A stretch of DNA of 54,446 nt. Origin: a virus. Both the position numbers and the translations under genes were made by a program. Below the pieces are notes generated by a model that was not told the DNA's origin, made no database searches, and was given only the letters and a program-made list of their open reading frames with translations. The stretch is taken from IMG/VR virus record IMGVR_UViG_3300022929_000034, positions 1 to 54,446 of that record; one strand, given 5' to 3'. Positions 8,750 to 16,060 of this stretch are shown here, piece after piece; the stretch's first letter is position 1, and each line of letters opens with the position of its first letter.

Positions 8750-8932
8750 TTAGCAAAGAACGTAGGGCGTGTCCTGCGGCAGGCCCTCGAGGGCCAGCAG
8801 CTCGTCGATGGCCTTCTTCTCGGTGTGGCCCCACGCCCACGGCGCGCGGTCCTCGGGATCACCGCTGCCCAGCGTGGCGACGTGCCGCATGTAGAGGTCA
8901 TTGAACTCCACGTGGATCTGGACCGGGCTCAC
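8750..8932 (-). CDS. small hypothetical protein
   Basis: 60 residues, starting with a GTG that overlaps the preceding stop as GTGA. The sequence MSPVQIHVEFNDLYMRHVA then an acidic, Trp-containing middle (APWAWGHTEKKAIDELLAL) looks like a folded small phage protein. No family recognised. It ends close to the terminase intergenic gap. A 14-bp perfect palindrome lies within it at 8782-8795. Confidence 0.6.
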   Translation of the reverse strand: MSPVQIHVEFNDLYMRHVATLGSGDPEDRAPWAWGHTEKKAIDELLALEGLPQDTPYVLC

Positions 8933-9297
8933 AGTACCACCTCAGTCGATCCGCACGCCAGCATGCGGAACTCGTCGAACGAGTGCTGGAGCACGCAGTC
9001 GATGGCGGCGTCCTCGTCCTTGGCGTGCACGTCGATGGTGTAGTGGTGGTTCTTGCCCGCAGTCAGGGCCTCGACGGTGAAGACCGGCAGGGCCACGCCT
9101 GCGAGTACCGCGTCCAGCGCGTCGCGCAGTTGGCGGGCCGTCTCGATGGACATCGACGTGCCCACGCTGGTGACGCCAGCGCTGCGCTGGGCTTGGATCG
9201 ACAGCCAGACACCGTCGGTGCCGTAGGGCTCGACGAAGATCTTGTCGTCGTCGTTGCGGATGATGTGGTCTAGGCTCTCGTCGAATACTTTGTTCAT
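8929..9297 (-). CDS. hypothetical early protein
   Basis: 122 residues, starting MNKVFDESLDHIIRNDDDKI. Mixed alpha/beta composition with VFTVEALTAGKNHHYTIDVH in the second half. No recognised domain. It is the first gene after a well-separated promoter region and carries a CGGAG ribosome binding site, so it is likely an early or middle gene. Confidence 0.7.
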   Translation of the reverse strand: MNKVFDESLDHIIRNDDDKIFVEPYGTDGVWLSIQAQRSAGVTSVGTSMSIETARQLRDALDAVLAGVALPVFTVEALTAGKNHHYTIDVHAKDEDAAIDCVLQHSFDEFRMLACGSTEVVL

Positions 9298-9386
9298 GGT
9301 GTGCTCCGGTGTGTGTGTGTGTTGAAGACAGCGCTAGTATAACTCAAAGTTACAGCATTTTGCATACCCGGAAAAAAATATTTCTA
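9298..9386 (-). promoter_or_regulatory. promoter region of the 9297-8750 unit
   Basis: An 89-base AT-rich gap. On the minus strand there is a -10 candidate TATACT (plus 9336-9341); the best -35 is weak (TGCAAA). The TAAC-N5-GTTA palindrome (9340-9352) overlaps the spacer. A 13-base element (AAAATATTTCTAT, 9375-9387) is repeated upstream of the 11108 gene. A run of GT dinucleotides lies in the leader at 9309-9322. Confidence 0.5.
9340..9352. promoter_or_regulatory. candidate operator, TAAC-N5-GTTA
   Basis: Perfect 4-base inverted arms around 5 bases (TAACTCAAAGTTA), placed in the spacer of the candidate promoter. The same pattern occurs in the promoter spacer at 24416-24428 and at 51800-51812. 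Confidence 0.45.
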
Positions 9387-9641
9387 TCAATGCACCCGCT
9401 TCGATAGCCTGTGCCTAATGTTGTAGGCCAGCATTTCGATGTCCACGCAGTCCTCGGCCAGTTTCGCGCACGCCTCGTTCTCCATGGCCACGGCCTGCCG
9501 GGCCGCGTCGATGGCGAAGGCCATGATCTCGGCCTTGGCCTCCTCCAACGCCCGGTCGAATTCCTTCTGCGTAAACATTTGCACGGTGTTGCTGTGGCCA
9601 AGTATCTGCCGGGCCAACGGGCTCAGTTCTGGTTTGCTCAT
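9387..9641 (-). CDS. small helical hypothetical protein
   Basis: 84 residues, starting MSKPELSPLARQILGHSNT. The body is predicted helical and alanine-rich with a Lys/Glu pattern (FDRALEEAKAEIMAFAIDAA). No known domain. It lies 3 bases after the next upstream gene and so is in the same unit. Confidence 0.65.
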   Translation of the reverse strand: MSKPELSPLARQILGHSNTVQMFTQKEFDRALEEAKAEIMAFAIDAARQAVAMENEACAKLAEDCVDIEMLAYNIRHRLSKRVH

Positions 9642-9644
9642 GTC

Positions 9645-9866
9645 CTACTCCTGTGAATTGCCCATGACCCGGCCTTCCATGACCTTGTTGGCCATGCGCA
9701 GGTCCTTGTTCTCCTGCTTCAACCGGTCCACGGTCGTCGTCAGGTACGTTATCCGGGCCGTAGCGCCCTCGATCCAGTCCGCGACGTCCTTGGGCATCCG
9801 GTAGGTCTGGACGCTGTCCACAGCCGATTCTGTGGGCGTTGCCGGGGCTTTCTTTGTTGTGGCCAT
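9645..9866 (-). CDS. small coiled-coil hypothetical protein
   Basis: 73 residues. A Thr/Pro/Ala-rich N-terminus (MATTKKAPATPTESAV) precedes a heptad-like segment (ITYLTTTVDRLKQENKDLRM). Likely an oligomeric accessory protein. It is separated from the DUF932 gene by a G/C hairpin. Confidence 0.65.
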   Translation of the reverse strand: MATTKKAPATPTESAVDSVQTYRMPKDVADWIEGATARITYLTTTVDRLKQENKDLRMANKVMEGRVMGNSQE

Positions 9867-9883
9867 GCTGGCTCCTTGGTTGT

Positions 9884-9901
9884 GGCCCCCCGAAGGGGGC
9901 C
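9884..9901 (-). terminator. GC hairpin with UUCG-type loop
   Basis: GGCCCCC (9884-9890) and GGGGGCC (9895-9901) pair over CGAA, which reads as TTCG on the minus strand. It lies just after the DUF932 stop. There is no T-tract, so it may be a transcript-stabilising hairpin rather than a terminator. Confidence 0.55.
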
Positions 9902-9909
9902 GGGTTGGT

Positions 9910-10776
9910 TTACAGGTACGCGTGCTCGTGGGCCTCGACGAACTGGTCGGTGGCCTTGTCCAGCTTCAGGGCGGCCATGGTATCGGCCAGCGTCCACAGC
10001 GCCTTGTTGAGCTTGACATTCTCGGTGACGCCGCCCACCGCGCGTGTCGTCATGCGACGGCCGGTGGCGCTGCGGCCGGAGACGCCGCCCTTGAGCATGT
10101 TCTCCTGCACGCGGTTGAACGTGGTCCACAGGTCGGCCTTGTTGTCCTGCCAGCGGTTGGCCGTCAGCATGCGGTAGGGCGTGACCGGGGCGTCGTCACC
10201 CCAGCGGGCTTGCCCTGCGGCCTTGGCGAACGCGACCTGCTCGTCGTGGTCCAGCGTGATGGCCTTGTAGTCGGCGATGCGGCTGCCGATCTGCTTGGCG
10301 TCCTCCAGCACCCGGGTAGCGCCCTCGATGACGTCGTCGACGATGCGGCCGCTGTGCCGTACGCGGATGTTGTTGAACATATCGCCCGCGATCAGGCCGT
10401 TGGAGCACACGAAGCGGAACACGCCGGACATGATCTGGTAGCTGGAGCTGCCGTCGTGGCTGTTCAGCAGGATGATCTCGGGCACCTCCTCGCTGGTGGC
10501 AATCGAGTTGAGGTGACGCATGCGCACCATGTGCTTGGTGTGCTCACGCTTGTCAGCGCTGCGGACCATGGTCTGACGGATCTCGTAGGGCTCGAAGCCC
10601 TCGGCACGCAGGCCGTCTATCACTTGGATCGTGGGGATGAAAGCGTAGCGCTCACCACGGGAGTGGTGGGCCTCGCTGGCCATCACGCTGGGCGCGTGGT
10701 AGGCGATCTGGTCGTTGCTCAGGGGGCTCGTGGAGCGGAATGTGGTCTGAGCGGAAGCGGTTGCGAAACGGATCAT
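9910..10776 (-). CDS. DUF932 (phage/plasmid-like) protein
   Basis: 288 residues from the ATG at 10776 (MIRFATASAQTTF); an in-frame TTG at 10791 is less likely. It matches the DUF932 family: HHSRGERYAFIPTIQVIDGL, MVRMRHLNS, EIILLNSHDGSSSYQIMSGV and FRFVCSNGLIAGD. Members are common on plasmids and phages; their molecular role is unknown. Hairpins on both sides isolate it as a single-gene segment within the early region. Confidence 0.85.
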   Translation of the reverse strand: MIRFATASAQTTFRSTSPLSNDQIAYHAPSVMASEAHHSRGERYAFIPTIQVIDGLRAEGFEPYEIRQTMVRSADKREHTKHMVRMRHLNSIATSEEVPEIILLNSHDGSSSYQIMSGVFRFVCSNGLIAGDMFNNIRVRHSGRIVDDVIEGATRVLEDAKQIGSRIADYKAITLDHDEQVAFAKAAGQARWGDDAPVTPYRMLTANRWQDNKADLWTTFNRVQENMLKGGVSGRSATGRRMTTRAVGGVTENVKLNKALWTLADTMAALKLDKATDQFVEAHEHAYL

Positions 10777-10796
10777 GATGAGGTCTTTCAAAAGAT

Positions 10797-10810
10797 GCCC
10801 CCGAGGGGGC
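10797..10810 (-). terminator. hairpin terminator after the 96-residue gene
   Basis: GCCCCC (10797-10802) and GGGGGC (10805-10810) form a tight stem. On the minus strand it is followed by ATCTTTTG, a short T-rich run consistent with partial rho-independent termination ahead of the DUF932 gene. Confidence 0.6.
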
Positions 10811-10817
10811 GGGGGGT

Positions 10818-11108
10818 TTAGCGGGAAGTGACTTTGACGGAAGTGATTTGGATGTTCTTGGTGTAGGCGTCGTACGCAACCTCACCGTGCTGCTGGACGA
10901 AGAATTCCTTGTCGAAGATTTTCTTGTCGACGTCTTTGGTAAGCGTGGCCTTGAAGAACGAGCCCTCCATGGACTCACCGGCCAGCTTGATCGCGTCCTT
11001 GATCGCGTCGGCTTCCTTGGTCAGGTCAGCGATCTGTGCCAACAACATGCCCAGACGATCCACGGAACCTTCGTTCAACTCCACCACCAACTTTGCTGCT
11101 TTTGCCAT
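10818..11108 (-). CDS. hypothetical early protein
   Basis: 96 residues, starting MAKAAKLVVELNEGSVDRLG. The N-terminal half is helical with an IADLTKEADAIKDAIKL segment. The C-terminal half (FFKATLTKDVDKKIFDKEFF) resembles small DNA-associated phage proteins, but I do not recognise a family. It has a strong ribosome binding site (AGGAG) and its own upstream region. The gene follows the iteron-like cluster. Confidence 0.65.
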   Translation of the reverse strand: MAKAAKLVVELNEGSVDRLGMLLAQIADLTKEADAIKDAIKLAGESMEGSFFKATLTKDVDKKIFDKEFFVQQHGEVAYDAYTKNIQITSVKVTSR

Positions 11109-11250
11109 TTTTAACTCCTGTGTGTTTGTGTGTCATCGCGTTGTTGCGATGCCTGAAGTGTACCCGCTTTTTGGATGTTACAAGCGTTTATTTGTAAAAT
11201 ATTTCTATTGTAAATCCCACCACGATAGTTTTTGTAAATAATTCCCAAAT
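11109..11250 (-). promoter_or_regulatory. AT-rich promoter region
   Basis: Markedly AT-rich compared with flanking genes. It contains the 13-base element AAAATATTTCTAT (11196-11208), shared with 9375-9387, and GTTACA at 11177-11182 (TGTAAC on the minus strand), a half-site found in four early regions. A weak promoter TTGTAA...TACACT can be drawn on the minus strand with a short spacer. Confidence 0.45.
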
Positions 11251-11252
11251 TG

Positions 11253-11358
11253 GCTTCAGGCTTCTGCTTCATGCTTCACCCCCTAAAGGGGGATGAAGCG
11301 AATGAAGCAACCTGCCATGCTTCTGAAGCCTTCTGAAGCAATCTTGAAGCAATGAAGC
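11253..11358. repeat. iteron-like TGAAGC repeat cluster with central hairpin
   Basis: Nine copies of one hexamer in about 106 bases: three as GCTTCA (11253, 11266, 11273), then a CCCCC-TAAA-GGGGG hairpin (11279-11292), then six as TGAAGC (11294, 11303, 11324, 11334, 11345, 11353). The two orientations face each other across the hairpin. It follows the primase-helicase stop and precedes an AT-rich stretch. The layout resembles an origin or a multi-site protein-binding region; function is inferred. Confidence 0.75.
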
Positions 11359-11386
11359 AAGCTATTTTTTACAAACATGCAAAAAC

Positions 11387-13450
11387 CTACACGCCACCCG
11401 CGTCCGGCAAACTGACCACGCCATCGTCGTTTTGAGCCAGATGCCCAGCCGCAATGACGTCCCGCAAGTCGCGCCCAGCGTTGGTTTTTCGCTGGTCGCG
11501 CTTGCTCTCGTCGTTCCGTGGGTACTTCGGCCAGACCACCTCGACAATCTCGCTAAAGGTGACGCCGGACCCGGCCAGCTCGATGAGCCGCGTGGCCTCC
11601 TTGACGATGAGCTTGTGCCGCGCCCCGCTCGGCCCCTTGGTGACGGCCACGGACGCCCGGCTGCTGTCGGTGTAGACCACCACGCAGGTCGTCTCCATGT
11701 CGCCGTCGTCGTCCTTTCCGACCGTGACGGTCTCCAGCCTGAAGCCGTACTCGCCGCCGTCTTCTCCGCCCTTCATCTTGGTGACCGTGGCCACGCGGTC
11801 GTTGTCCGAGCGGATGATCTCCATCTCAAAGTCGGCTGCAGCGCGTAGCCCTGACCATCCCCGGGCCCCCCGGGATTCGTCCTTGCCGCTGTGGTGGACC
11901 AGCACGACCATCGCGCCGGTGAGCCGGGTGATCTCGCGGCAGTAGGCCAGCACCTGTCCCATGTCCTCGCCTGAGTTTTCATTGCCGCCCGCCATGACCT
12001 GCGCCAGCGTGTCGATCACGATGACCTCAAACTTGCCCCGGGCGCGTATCTGCTTGATCACGGCCTTGACGTCAATTGCCTCCATGAAGTTGGGTGCCTC
12101 GCCGATGAACTCCATGGGCAGATCGGCCAGCGGTATGCCTTGGTGGGTGCAGTAGCCCAAGACGCGCTTGCGCATGTCCTCCACGCCCTCGGCGGCGATC
12201 CAGCACACGCGGGCGGGGTTTATCTTCTTGCCACGCCACAGGGCCTGCACGGCGTTGGCGGTGTCCTTCACGGCCTGCGCGCGGGCCACGGCGGCCATCA
12301 GGTCGAACAGCCAGAACGACTTGCCCGAGCCCGACGCGCCGTAGATGACGCCCAGCGTGGCCATGGGCACCACGCCCTTGACGATCCACAGCGACTTGCG
12401 GCGCTGGGCGAACTCGGCCGCAGTCTCCAGCTTGAAGCGGTCCTCGGCCTTGGCCCTAGCCTCCTCGGACTTTTTTGTCTGGGCGGCCACCTCGGGGTCG
12501 CTGCTCAGGTCTTGGAAGTCGGCCATGGTGGCGTCCTTGGTGACCGCCTTGGGCTTGGCCTTCTGGCAGTGCTCGACCCACAGGTACTGCAGGGCGCGCT
12601 CGTCGTCCATGCGGCGGTGGGACAGGGCCACGTCGAACAGGGGCTGGCTGTTGGCCATGATGGACAGGACCTCGGCGTCGCTGTAGCCCGCGCTGTAGAG
12701 CTGCACACCGGTGCGGTGCAGGGCCAGTGAGCGGTCGTCGGTCTCGTCGGGGCCGTGCAGCAGTATCTCCTTGGTGGCGTCGGGTATGTCCATGTCCTCC
12801 ACGTCGTCCAGCAGGACGTAGGGGATCAGCTCGGGCATCTGGATGGGTATCACGTTGGCGGTGGTCCGTCCACGGCCGTAGCGGCTGTGCAGGGCGCTCA
12901 GGACCTCTGCCGGGGCCTCGCGCATGAGCGCGGGCCGGTTGTAGGACACGTCGCCCGTGATGGTCAGGAAGCGGGGCGCGTGGCCCGCGTAGACCTCGAT
13001 GCCCACGTCGTGGTTGTTCCAGTCGGTGTGGAAGGTGCCGGTGGCCAGTATGCGGATGCCCTTGCGGCTGGGACTGAACTCGGTGTAGCTGCCAACGGCG
13101 GAGATGATCTCCTGAGCCCACTCGGCGATCTTGCCGTCGGCCACGCAGTCGTCGAGGTCGATGCCCACCACGTCGGTGATGTCGGTGAGCACGAAGCCCA
13201 CGCCCTTGTACTTGTTGGGGTTAAGCCGCTGGGAGCTGTTGGCGGTGTCAAAGTCCACCCAGCGCTTGACGTCCTTGGTGCTCAGGCCGTAGTGGTCAGG
13301 GTGGTAGGGGATCTTGTCGTACTTCTGCCGGGTCTCGTTCCACACGGCCTTCCATGGTGCCCAGCGTCGCATGTCCTTGAGCTGCTGCGGGATGTGCTGC
13401 GGCTTGAATACCTGCCCGATTGGTGGCAGGTCTGGTGTTGTCTGTGTCAT
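11387..13450 (-). CDS. PrimPol-type primase / RepA-like helicase
   Basis: 687 residues from the ATG at 13450 (MTQTTPDLPPIGQVF); a TTG four codons upstream is less likely. The N-terminal part matches archaeo-eukaryotic primase-like proteins (VVGIDLDDCVADG at 94-106, YTEFSPSRKGIRI at 122-134). The C-terminal part is a RecA/AAA-type ATPase with Walker A GASGSGKS (371-378), Walker B VIVIDT (476-481) and VVLVHHSGKD (515-524), as in RepA-like hexameric helicases. It would prime and unwind at the fork. It lies next to the iteron-like cluster, which would suit an origin. Confidence 0.88.
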   Translation of the reverse strand: MTQTTPDLPPIGQVFKPQHIPQQLKDMRRWAPWKAVWNETRQKYDKIPYHPDHYGLSTKDVKRWVDFDTANSSQRLNPNKYKGVGFVLTDITDVVGIDLDDCVADGKIAEWAQEIISAVGSYTEFSPSRKGIRILATGTFHTDWNNHDVGIEVYAGHAPRFLTITGDVSYNRPALMREAPAEVLSALHSRYGRGRTTANVIPIQMPELIPYVLLDDVEDMDIPDATKEILLHGPDETDDRSLALHRTGVQLYSAGYSDAEVLSIMANSQPLFDVALSHRRMDDERALQYLWVEHCQKAKPKAVTKDATMADFQDLSSDPEVAAQTKKSEEARAKAEDRFKLETAAEFAQRRKSLWIVKGVVPMATLGVIYGASGSGKSFWLFDLMAAVARAQAVKDTANAVQALWRGKKINPARVCWIAAEGVEDMRKRVLGYCTHQGIPLADLPMEFIGEAPNFMEAIDVKAVIKQIRARGKFEVIVIDTLAQVMAGGNENSGEDMGQVLAYCREITRLTGAMVVLVHHSGKDESRGARGWSGLRAAADFEMEIIRSDNDRVATVTKMKGGEDGGEYGFRLETVTVGKDDDGDMETTCVVVYTDSSRASVAVTKGPSGARHKLIVKEATRLIELAGSGVTFSEIVEVVWPKYPRNDESKRDQRKTNAGRDLRDVIAAGHLAQNDDGVVSLPDAGGV

Positions 13451-13552
13451 TTTTATACCCAAACGTACCCAAATAAAAAGTGAACAACGGCTGCGTGGGT
13501 AGTTCGCTTTTCGGTGCGCTCATGACTTCGCACCTAGCCGTGTTCCGAAACG

Positions 13553-13558
13553 ATTATA
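13553..13558 (-). promoter_or_regulatory. -10 candidate for the primase-helicase gene
   Basis: TATAAT on the minus strand, overlapping the end of the regulator gene and about 100 bases before the primase ATG. No good -35 is visible. The 13451-13553 gap holds only this and a possible short open frame that runs into the primase gene in another frame. Confidence 0.3.
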
Positions 13559-13784
13559 GGTCCGACGCCGGTGACAGCAGGTCTATAAGCGCGGGGTCAA
13601 TCAGTATAGACCGATGCACGCCGGTGGCCTGCTCGATCTCCCGGATGCGCTCCACGGGCACGTAGCCCTGCCTCACCCAGAACGACACGTTCTGCTGCGT
13701 GCAGCCCAGCATGTCGGCCAGCTTGGCCTGCGACCCTGCGGCCGCCACGGCCTGCTCTATTCCTGACTTCAGTTCGGTGCTCAT
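13554..13784 (-). CDS. YdaS/Cro-like helix-turn-helix regulator
   Basis: 76 residues from the ATG at 13784 (MSTELKSGIEQAVAAAGSQA), which overlaps the previous stop as ATGA; the longer upstream frame is a shadow. KLADMLGCTQQNVSFWVRQG is a clear helix-turn-helix, and PVERIREIEQATGVHRSIL is typical of the YdaS/Cro family. Such small proteins repress early promoters in phages. It is the last gene of the 16-gene coupled operon. Confidence 0.8.
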   Translation of the reverse strand: MSTELKSGIEQAVAAAGSQAKLADMLGCTQQNVSFWVRQGYVPVERIREIEQATGVHRSILIDPALIDLLSPASDL

Positions 13785-14182
13785 TGTTTTGCTTTCGGTG
13801 GTTTCATTGTTGGCTTCGGGCAGTTGCGTGGGACGTCTTCGATGTCCTCGGCGAGGGCCCAGACCCCCACCCACCTGTCCTTCTCGACGATCCAGCTCCT
13901 GACGTAGGCGTCCCGCATCTTCACGAATATCTCTCTAGCCAAGCGCGTAGTCATGCCGAGGCAGAGCCCTAGGTGGGACGCGGTCATGCCGCCGAGGTAG
14001 TCCTTGCGCATCAGATTGCGCACCTCATCGGCCCGCGTGACCGGGACCGGCACGACGATCACCGACTCCAAGGTCTTGATGGCGTGCCCGTTGGCGCACT
14101 CGTACCGGCGGTACGTGGTGTGCCCGGGCTTCTCCCGCGTCTCCAGCGTGCGGGTCCACGCGTTGCAGGTGGGGCAAATCAT
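13781..14182 (-). CDS. zinc-ribbon protein, likely regulatory
   Basis: 133 residues. CPTC at the N-terminus and YECANGH further on form a likely zinc ribbon. The second half (MTASHLGLCLGMTTRLAREI) has a helix-turn-helix character. I infer a DNA-binding regulator, but no exact family is recognised. ATGA overlaps at both ends. Confidence 0.65.
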   Translation of the reverse strand: MICPTCNAWTRTLETREKPGHTTYRRYECANGHAIKTLESVIVVPVPVTRADEVRNLMRKDYLGGMTASHLGLCLGMTTRLAREIFVKMRDAYVRSWIVEKDRWVGVWALAEDIEDVPRNCPKPTMKPPKAKQ

Positions 14183-14400
14183 ACGATTGTGGTCCTGCGG
14201 TTCGTTGACTTCGGAAAGAACACCAACGAGAAGACGGGGAAGTCCATCGGCTCGTCTGGGGTCACCGTCTCACCGTTGATGAGTACCGCACCTTGGGCCA
14301 TGTGCCTGCGCAACTCCCCATTGCTCATAGGGGTGCAAGGCCGCTCGGCGGACATTGGTATAGCTGGCCGTAGGCCGTTCAAGTATTGCATTACGTTCAT
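14179..14400 (-). CDS. small protein with S4-like motif
   Basis: 73 residues. MSNGELRRHMAQGAVLINGE resembles the S4 RNA-binding fold (GELRRxxxQGAVxxNGE). A similar small protein is common in betaproteobacterial phages. RNA binding is inferred from the motif only. ATGA overlap with the upstream gene. Confidence 0.6.
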   Translation of the reverse strand: MNVMQYLNGLRPAIPMSAERPCTPMSNGELRRHMAQGAVLINGETVTPDEPMDFPVFSLVFFPKSTNRRTTIV

Positions 14401-14555
14401 GCTTTCTTCTCCAAAACGATGCTCTCAAGCAACTCCATTGCGCTGCCAACATCTTCCAATAAATAGTCGGGGAGCCTTCTGTCGGGTTGGCTAAATGCCC
14501 ACGACTCCATTGCGCTCAACAACTTGAGGATGCGCAGTGCTTCTGCTTTAGTCAT
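14397..14555 (-). CDS. small hypothetical protein
   Basis: 52 residues: starts MTKAEALRILKLLSAMESWA and ends LLESIVLEKKA. Helical and acidic. It has ATGA overlaps at both ends, which supports it as a real cistron. No family recognised. Confidence 0.65.
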   Translation of the reverse strand: MTKAEALRILKLLSAMESWAFSQPDRRLPDYLLEDVGSAMELLESIVLEKKA

Positions 14556-14977
14556 GTGTTCTTTTCCTTGAGTTTGGCTTCAATCGGCACCCACTCAGAA
14601 AAAGTAGGCCCTCCGCAACCGTTGCACCAAAACTTTCCGTTCGGATGCGTGTTGTATCTGCACGTTGCACAAGCGCGTTGCCACGCCACAGGCTCCTGCA
14701 CTGGCTGCACTGGCTGCACTGGCTGCACTGGCAGGGGTGGTGTGGTGTAAAGCAACGTGCCAATTGGAATGTCATCTACATCCTCCTGCCAATAATCAAT
14801 TGTGTGTTTTTCATCGGACGCAGACCCTTCGCACACCCACGCCACAGGCTCCTGCGCTGGCTGTGCCAATGCTGCTTTGATAGCGGTGATGGCTTCGTCC
14901 GCTGCCCTTGTCTTGCCTTCTTGGTCTGCATACTCTTCCAACGCCTCAATCGCCAGCTTCAATGCTTCACGTTCCAT
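14552..14977 (-). CDS. PAQEPVAW-type phage protein with cysteine cluster
   Basis: 141 residues. An N-terminal helix (MEREALKLAIEALEEYADQE) leads to ALAQPAQEPVAWVCEG and a repeated PVQPVQPVQPVQEPVAW. A CATCRYN...CNGCGG pair may bind zinc. Proteins with this AQPAQEPVAW linker are frequent in phage accessory regions; role unknown. The linker shares DNA-level repeats with the next gene upstream. Confidence 0.7.
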   Translation of the reverse strand: MEREALKLAIEALEEYADQEGKTRAADEAITAIKAALAQPAQEPVAWVCEGSASDEKHTIDYWQEDVDDIPIGTLLYTTPPLPVQPVQPVQPVQEPVAWQRACATCRYNTHPNGKFWCNGCGGPTFSEWVPIEAKLKEKNT

Positions 14978-15575
14978 TGTTTTTGCTCCTTAGCGCGGCT
15001 TCAGCTTCGTAGATAGCAGCCTGCACAGACTTACCCAAATGACATCCCGCAGCAAAGTGGTTGACCTCATCGTTCGTCAGCCCTACCCATTCGCGCTTTG
15101 GTGGTTTGGTGTAAAGCAAAGTATTAGATTCAAGAGGCTCATCCGTGAGCCACACAATTTCTTCACCGCTAAATCTCACACGCGCCACAGGCTCCTGCGC
15201 TGGCTGTGCCTCAAATTCCGCATTCACTTTATGCGTAGCGCGAACCATTGCGTCTTCAAAGCTTGCCTGCGTGTCACGTTTAATTGATGCCAACTGCTTT
15301 TCAGCAAGCGCACCCCAATCCTCCTCTTGCTCCTGCGCTGGCTGTGCCAAGGCTGCTATGCGTTCAGGTTCTTCAGTTGGCATTACCCATTGCGGGTTAT
15401 CGGCTAACTTCTTGTCAGCCCATGCGTTTAACTCCGCAATCGTAAACCAAGCACGTTCGCCTGCTGGCTCCTGCAACTTGTCCGCAGCCATAGCCCTCTT
15501 GGCTTGAAAGCCGCCACCCCACATCCCCTGCCTACGGGCGAGTTCGTCAAACGCTTCGTCTTCTTCAGTTTTCAT
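14967..15575 (-). CDS. PAQEPVA-type phage accessory protein
   Basis: 202 residues. Contains three linker copies based on AQPAQE (about residues 96, 137). The C-terminal part (SGEEIVWLTDEPLESNTLLY, then KREWVGLTNDEVNHFA) is a common small phage module of unknown role. It overlaps both neighbours by 11 bases, the only two non-4-base overlaps in the operon. Confidence 0.7.
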   Translation of the reverse strand: MKTEEDEAFDELARRQGMWGGGFQAKRAMAADKLQEPAGERAWFTIAELNAWADKKLADNPQWVMPTEEPERIAALAQPAQEQEEDWGALAEKQLASIKRDTQASFEDAMVRATHKVNAEFEAQPAQEPVARVRFSGEEIVWLTDEPLESNTLLYTKPPKREWVGLTNDEVNHFAAGCHLGKSVQAAIYEAEAALRSKNNGT

Positions 15576-15732
15576 TTTCCTTGTCCTTTTTATTTAAGTC
15601 GCCCGGCAGCACTACGGTTATGTATTCCAGCTTGTGCCCGTCAACCAGCACCACATTGGAAACCGCTGCGGTTAGGTTCGTACCGTATATTTTCTTCAAT
15701 GCATCCCACACTTTTTGTGCTTCAGTTTTCAT
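15565..15732 (-). CDS. small hypothetical protein
   Basis: 55 residues from ATG at 15732 (MKTEAQKVWDALKKIYGTNL), overlapping the previous stop as ATGA; a longer open frame upstream is a shadow. Ends with a charged tail (LNKKDKENEN). No family recognised. Confidence 0.65.
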   Translation of the reverse strand: MKTEAQKVWDALKKIYGTNLTAAVSNVVLVDGHKLEYITVVLPGDLNKKDKENEN

Positions 15733-15941
15733 AGCATTCCATTTCGTAAAGTTATGCAGGTGCCCTCGATCAGGGTGATGGTCGCCTCGCCCTTCGCGGC
15801 CATCTTGCGTAAATTGTCCTTCTGCAATTCCACCGCAGCGCGGCATTGCGGTTCAGTTTTGAACCACGTTTGTGATTGCATGAACTCACAGTTGTTGTTC
15901 ATGCAGACAAAGAGGACCGGGATGAAGATGGTCTGGATCAT
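15729..15941 (-). CDS. small secreted or membrane-linked protein
   Basis: 70 residues from ATG at 15941 (MIQTIFIPVLFVCMNNNCEF). The first 14 residues are hydrophobic, and cysteines at 13, 18 and 33 follow. It may be an exported protein. I chose 15941 over 15956 because it gives an ATGA overlap with the upstream gene, as elsewhere in this operon. Confidence 0.6.
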   Translation of the reverse strand: MIQTIFIPVLFVCMNNNCEFMQSQTWFKTEPQCRAAVELQKDNLRKMAAKGEATITLIEGTCITLRNGML

Positions 15942-16060
15942 GTGAGCAGACTCCATAAAGTAATACCAACGCCGCCCACTACGAACAGCACCACGGCAAC
16001 GGTCAACACTGTGAACAACAGGCTGACCAGCATGTCTTCGTCATCGTCTTCGTCGTTCAT
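15938..16060 (-). CDS. single-pass membrane protein, 40 residues
   Basis: MNDEDDDEDMLVSLLFTVLT is followed by a long hydrophobic run (VAVVLFVVGGVGITLWSLLT). The acidic N-terminus and one transmembrane helix suggest a small inner-membrane peptide. ATGA overlaps at both ends support translation. Role unknown. Confidence 0.65.
   Translation of the reverse strand: MNDEDDDEDMLVSLLFTVLTVAVVLFVVGGVGITLWSLLT

Noticed and set aside
8571-8840. 89-codon minus-strand frame before the terminase genes
   Set aside because: It begins inside the adjacent gene in another frame, with Arg/Gly/Pro-rich shadow composition.
9832-10821. Long plus-strand open frame opposite the DUF932 gene
   Set aside because: It is antisense to a recognised gene and has the Val/Leu/His/Ala-rich composition of a shadow frame in GC-rich DNA.
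13296-13523. Short minus-strand frame upstream of and overlapping the primase
   Set aside because: Its second half is an out-of-frame read of the primase gene; the first ~35 codons might be translated, but there is no support.
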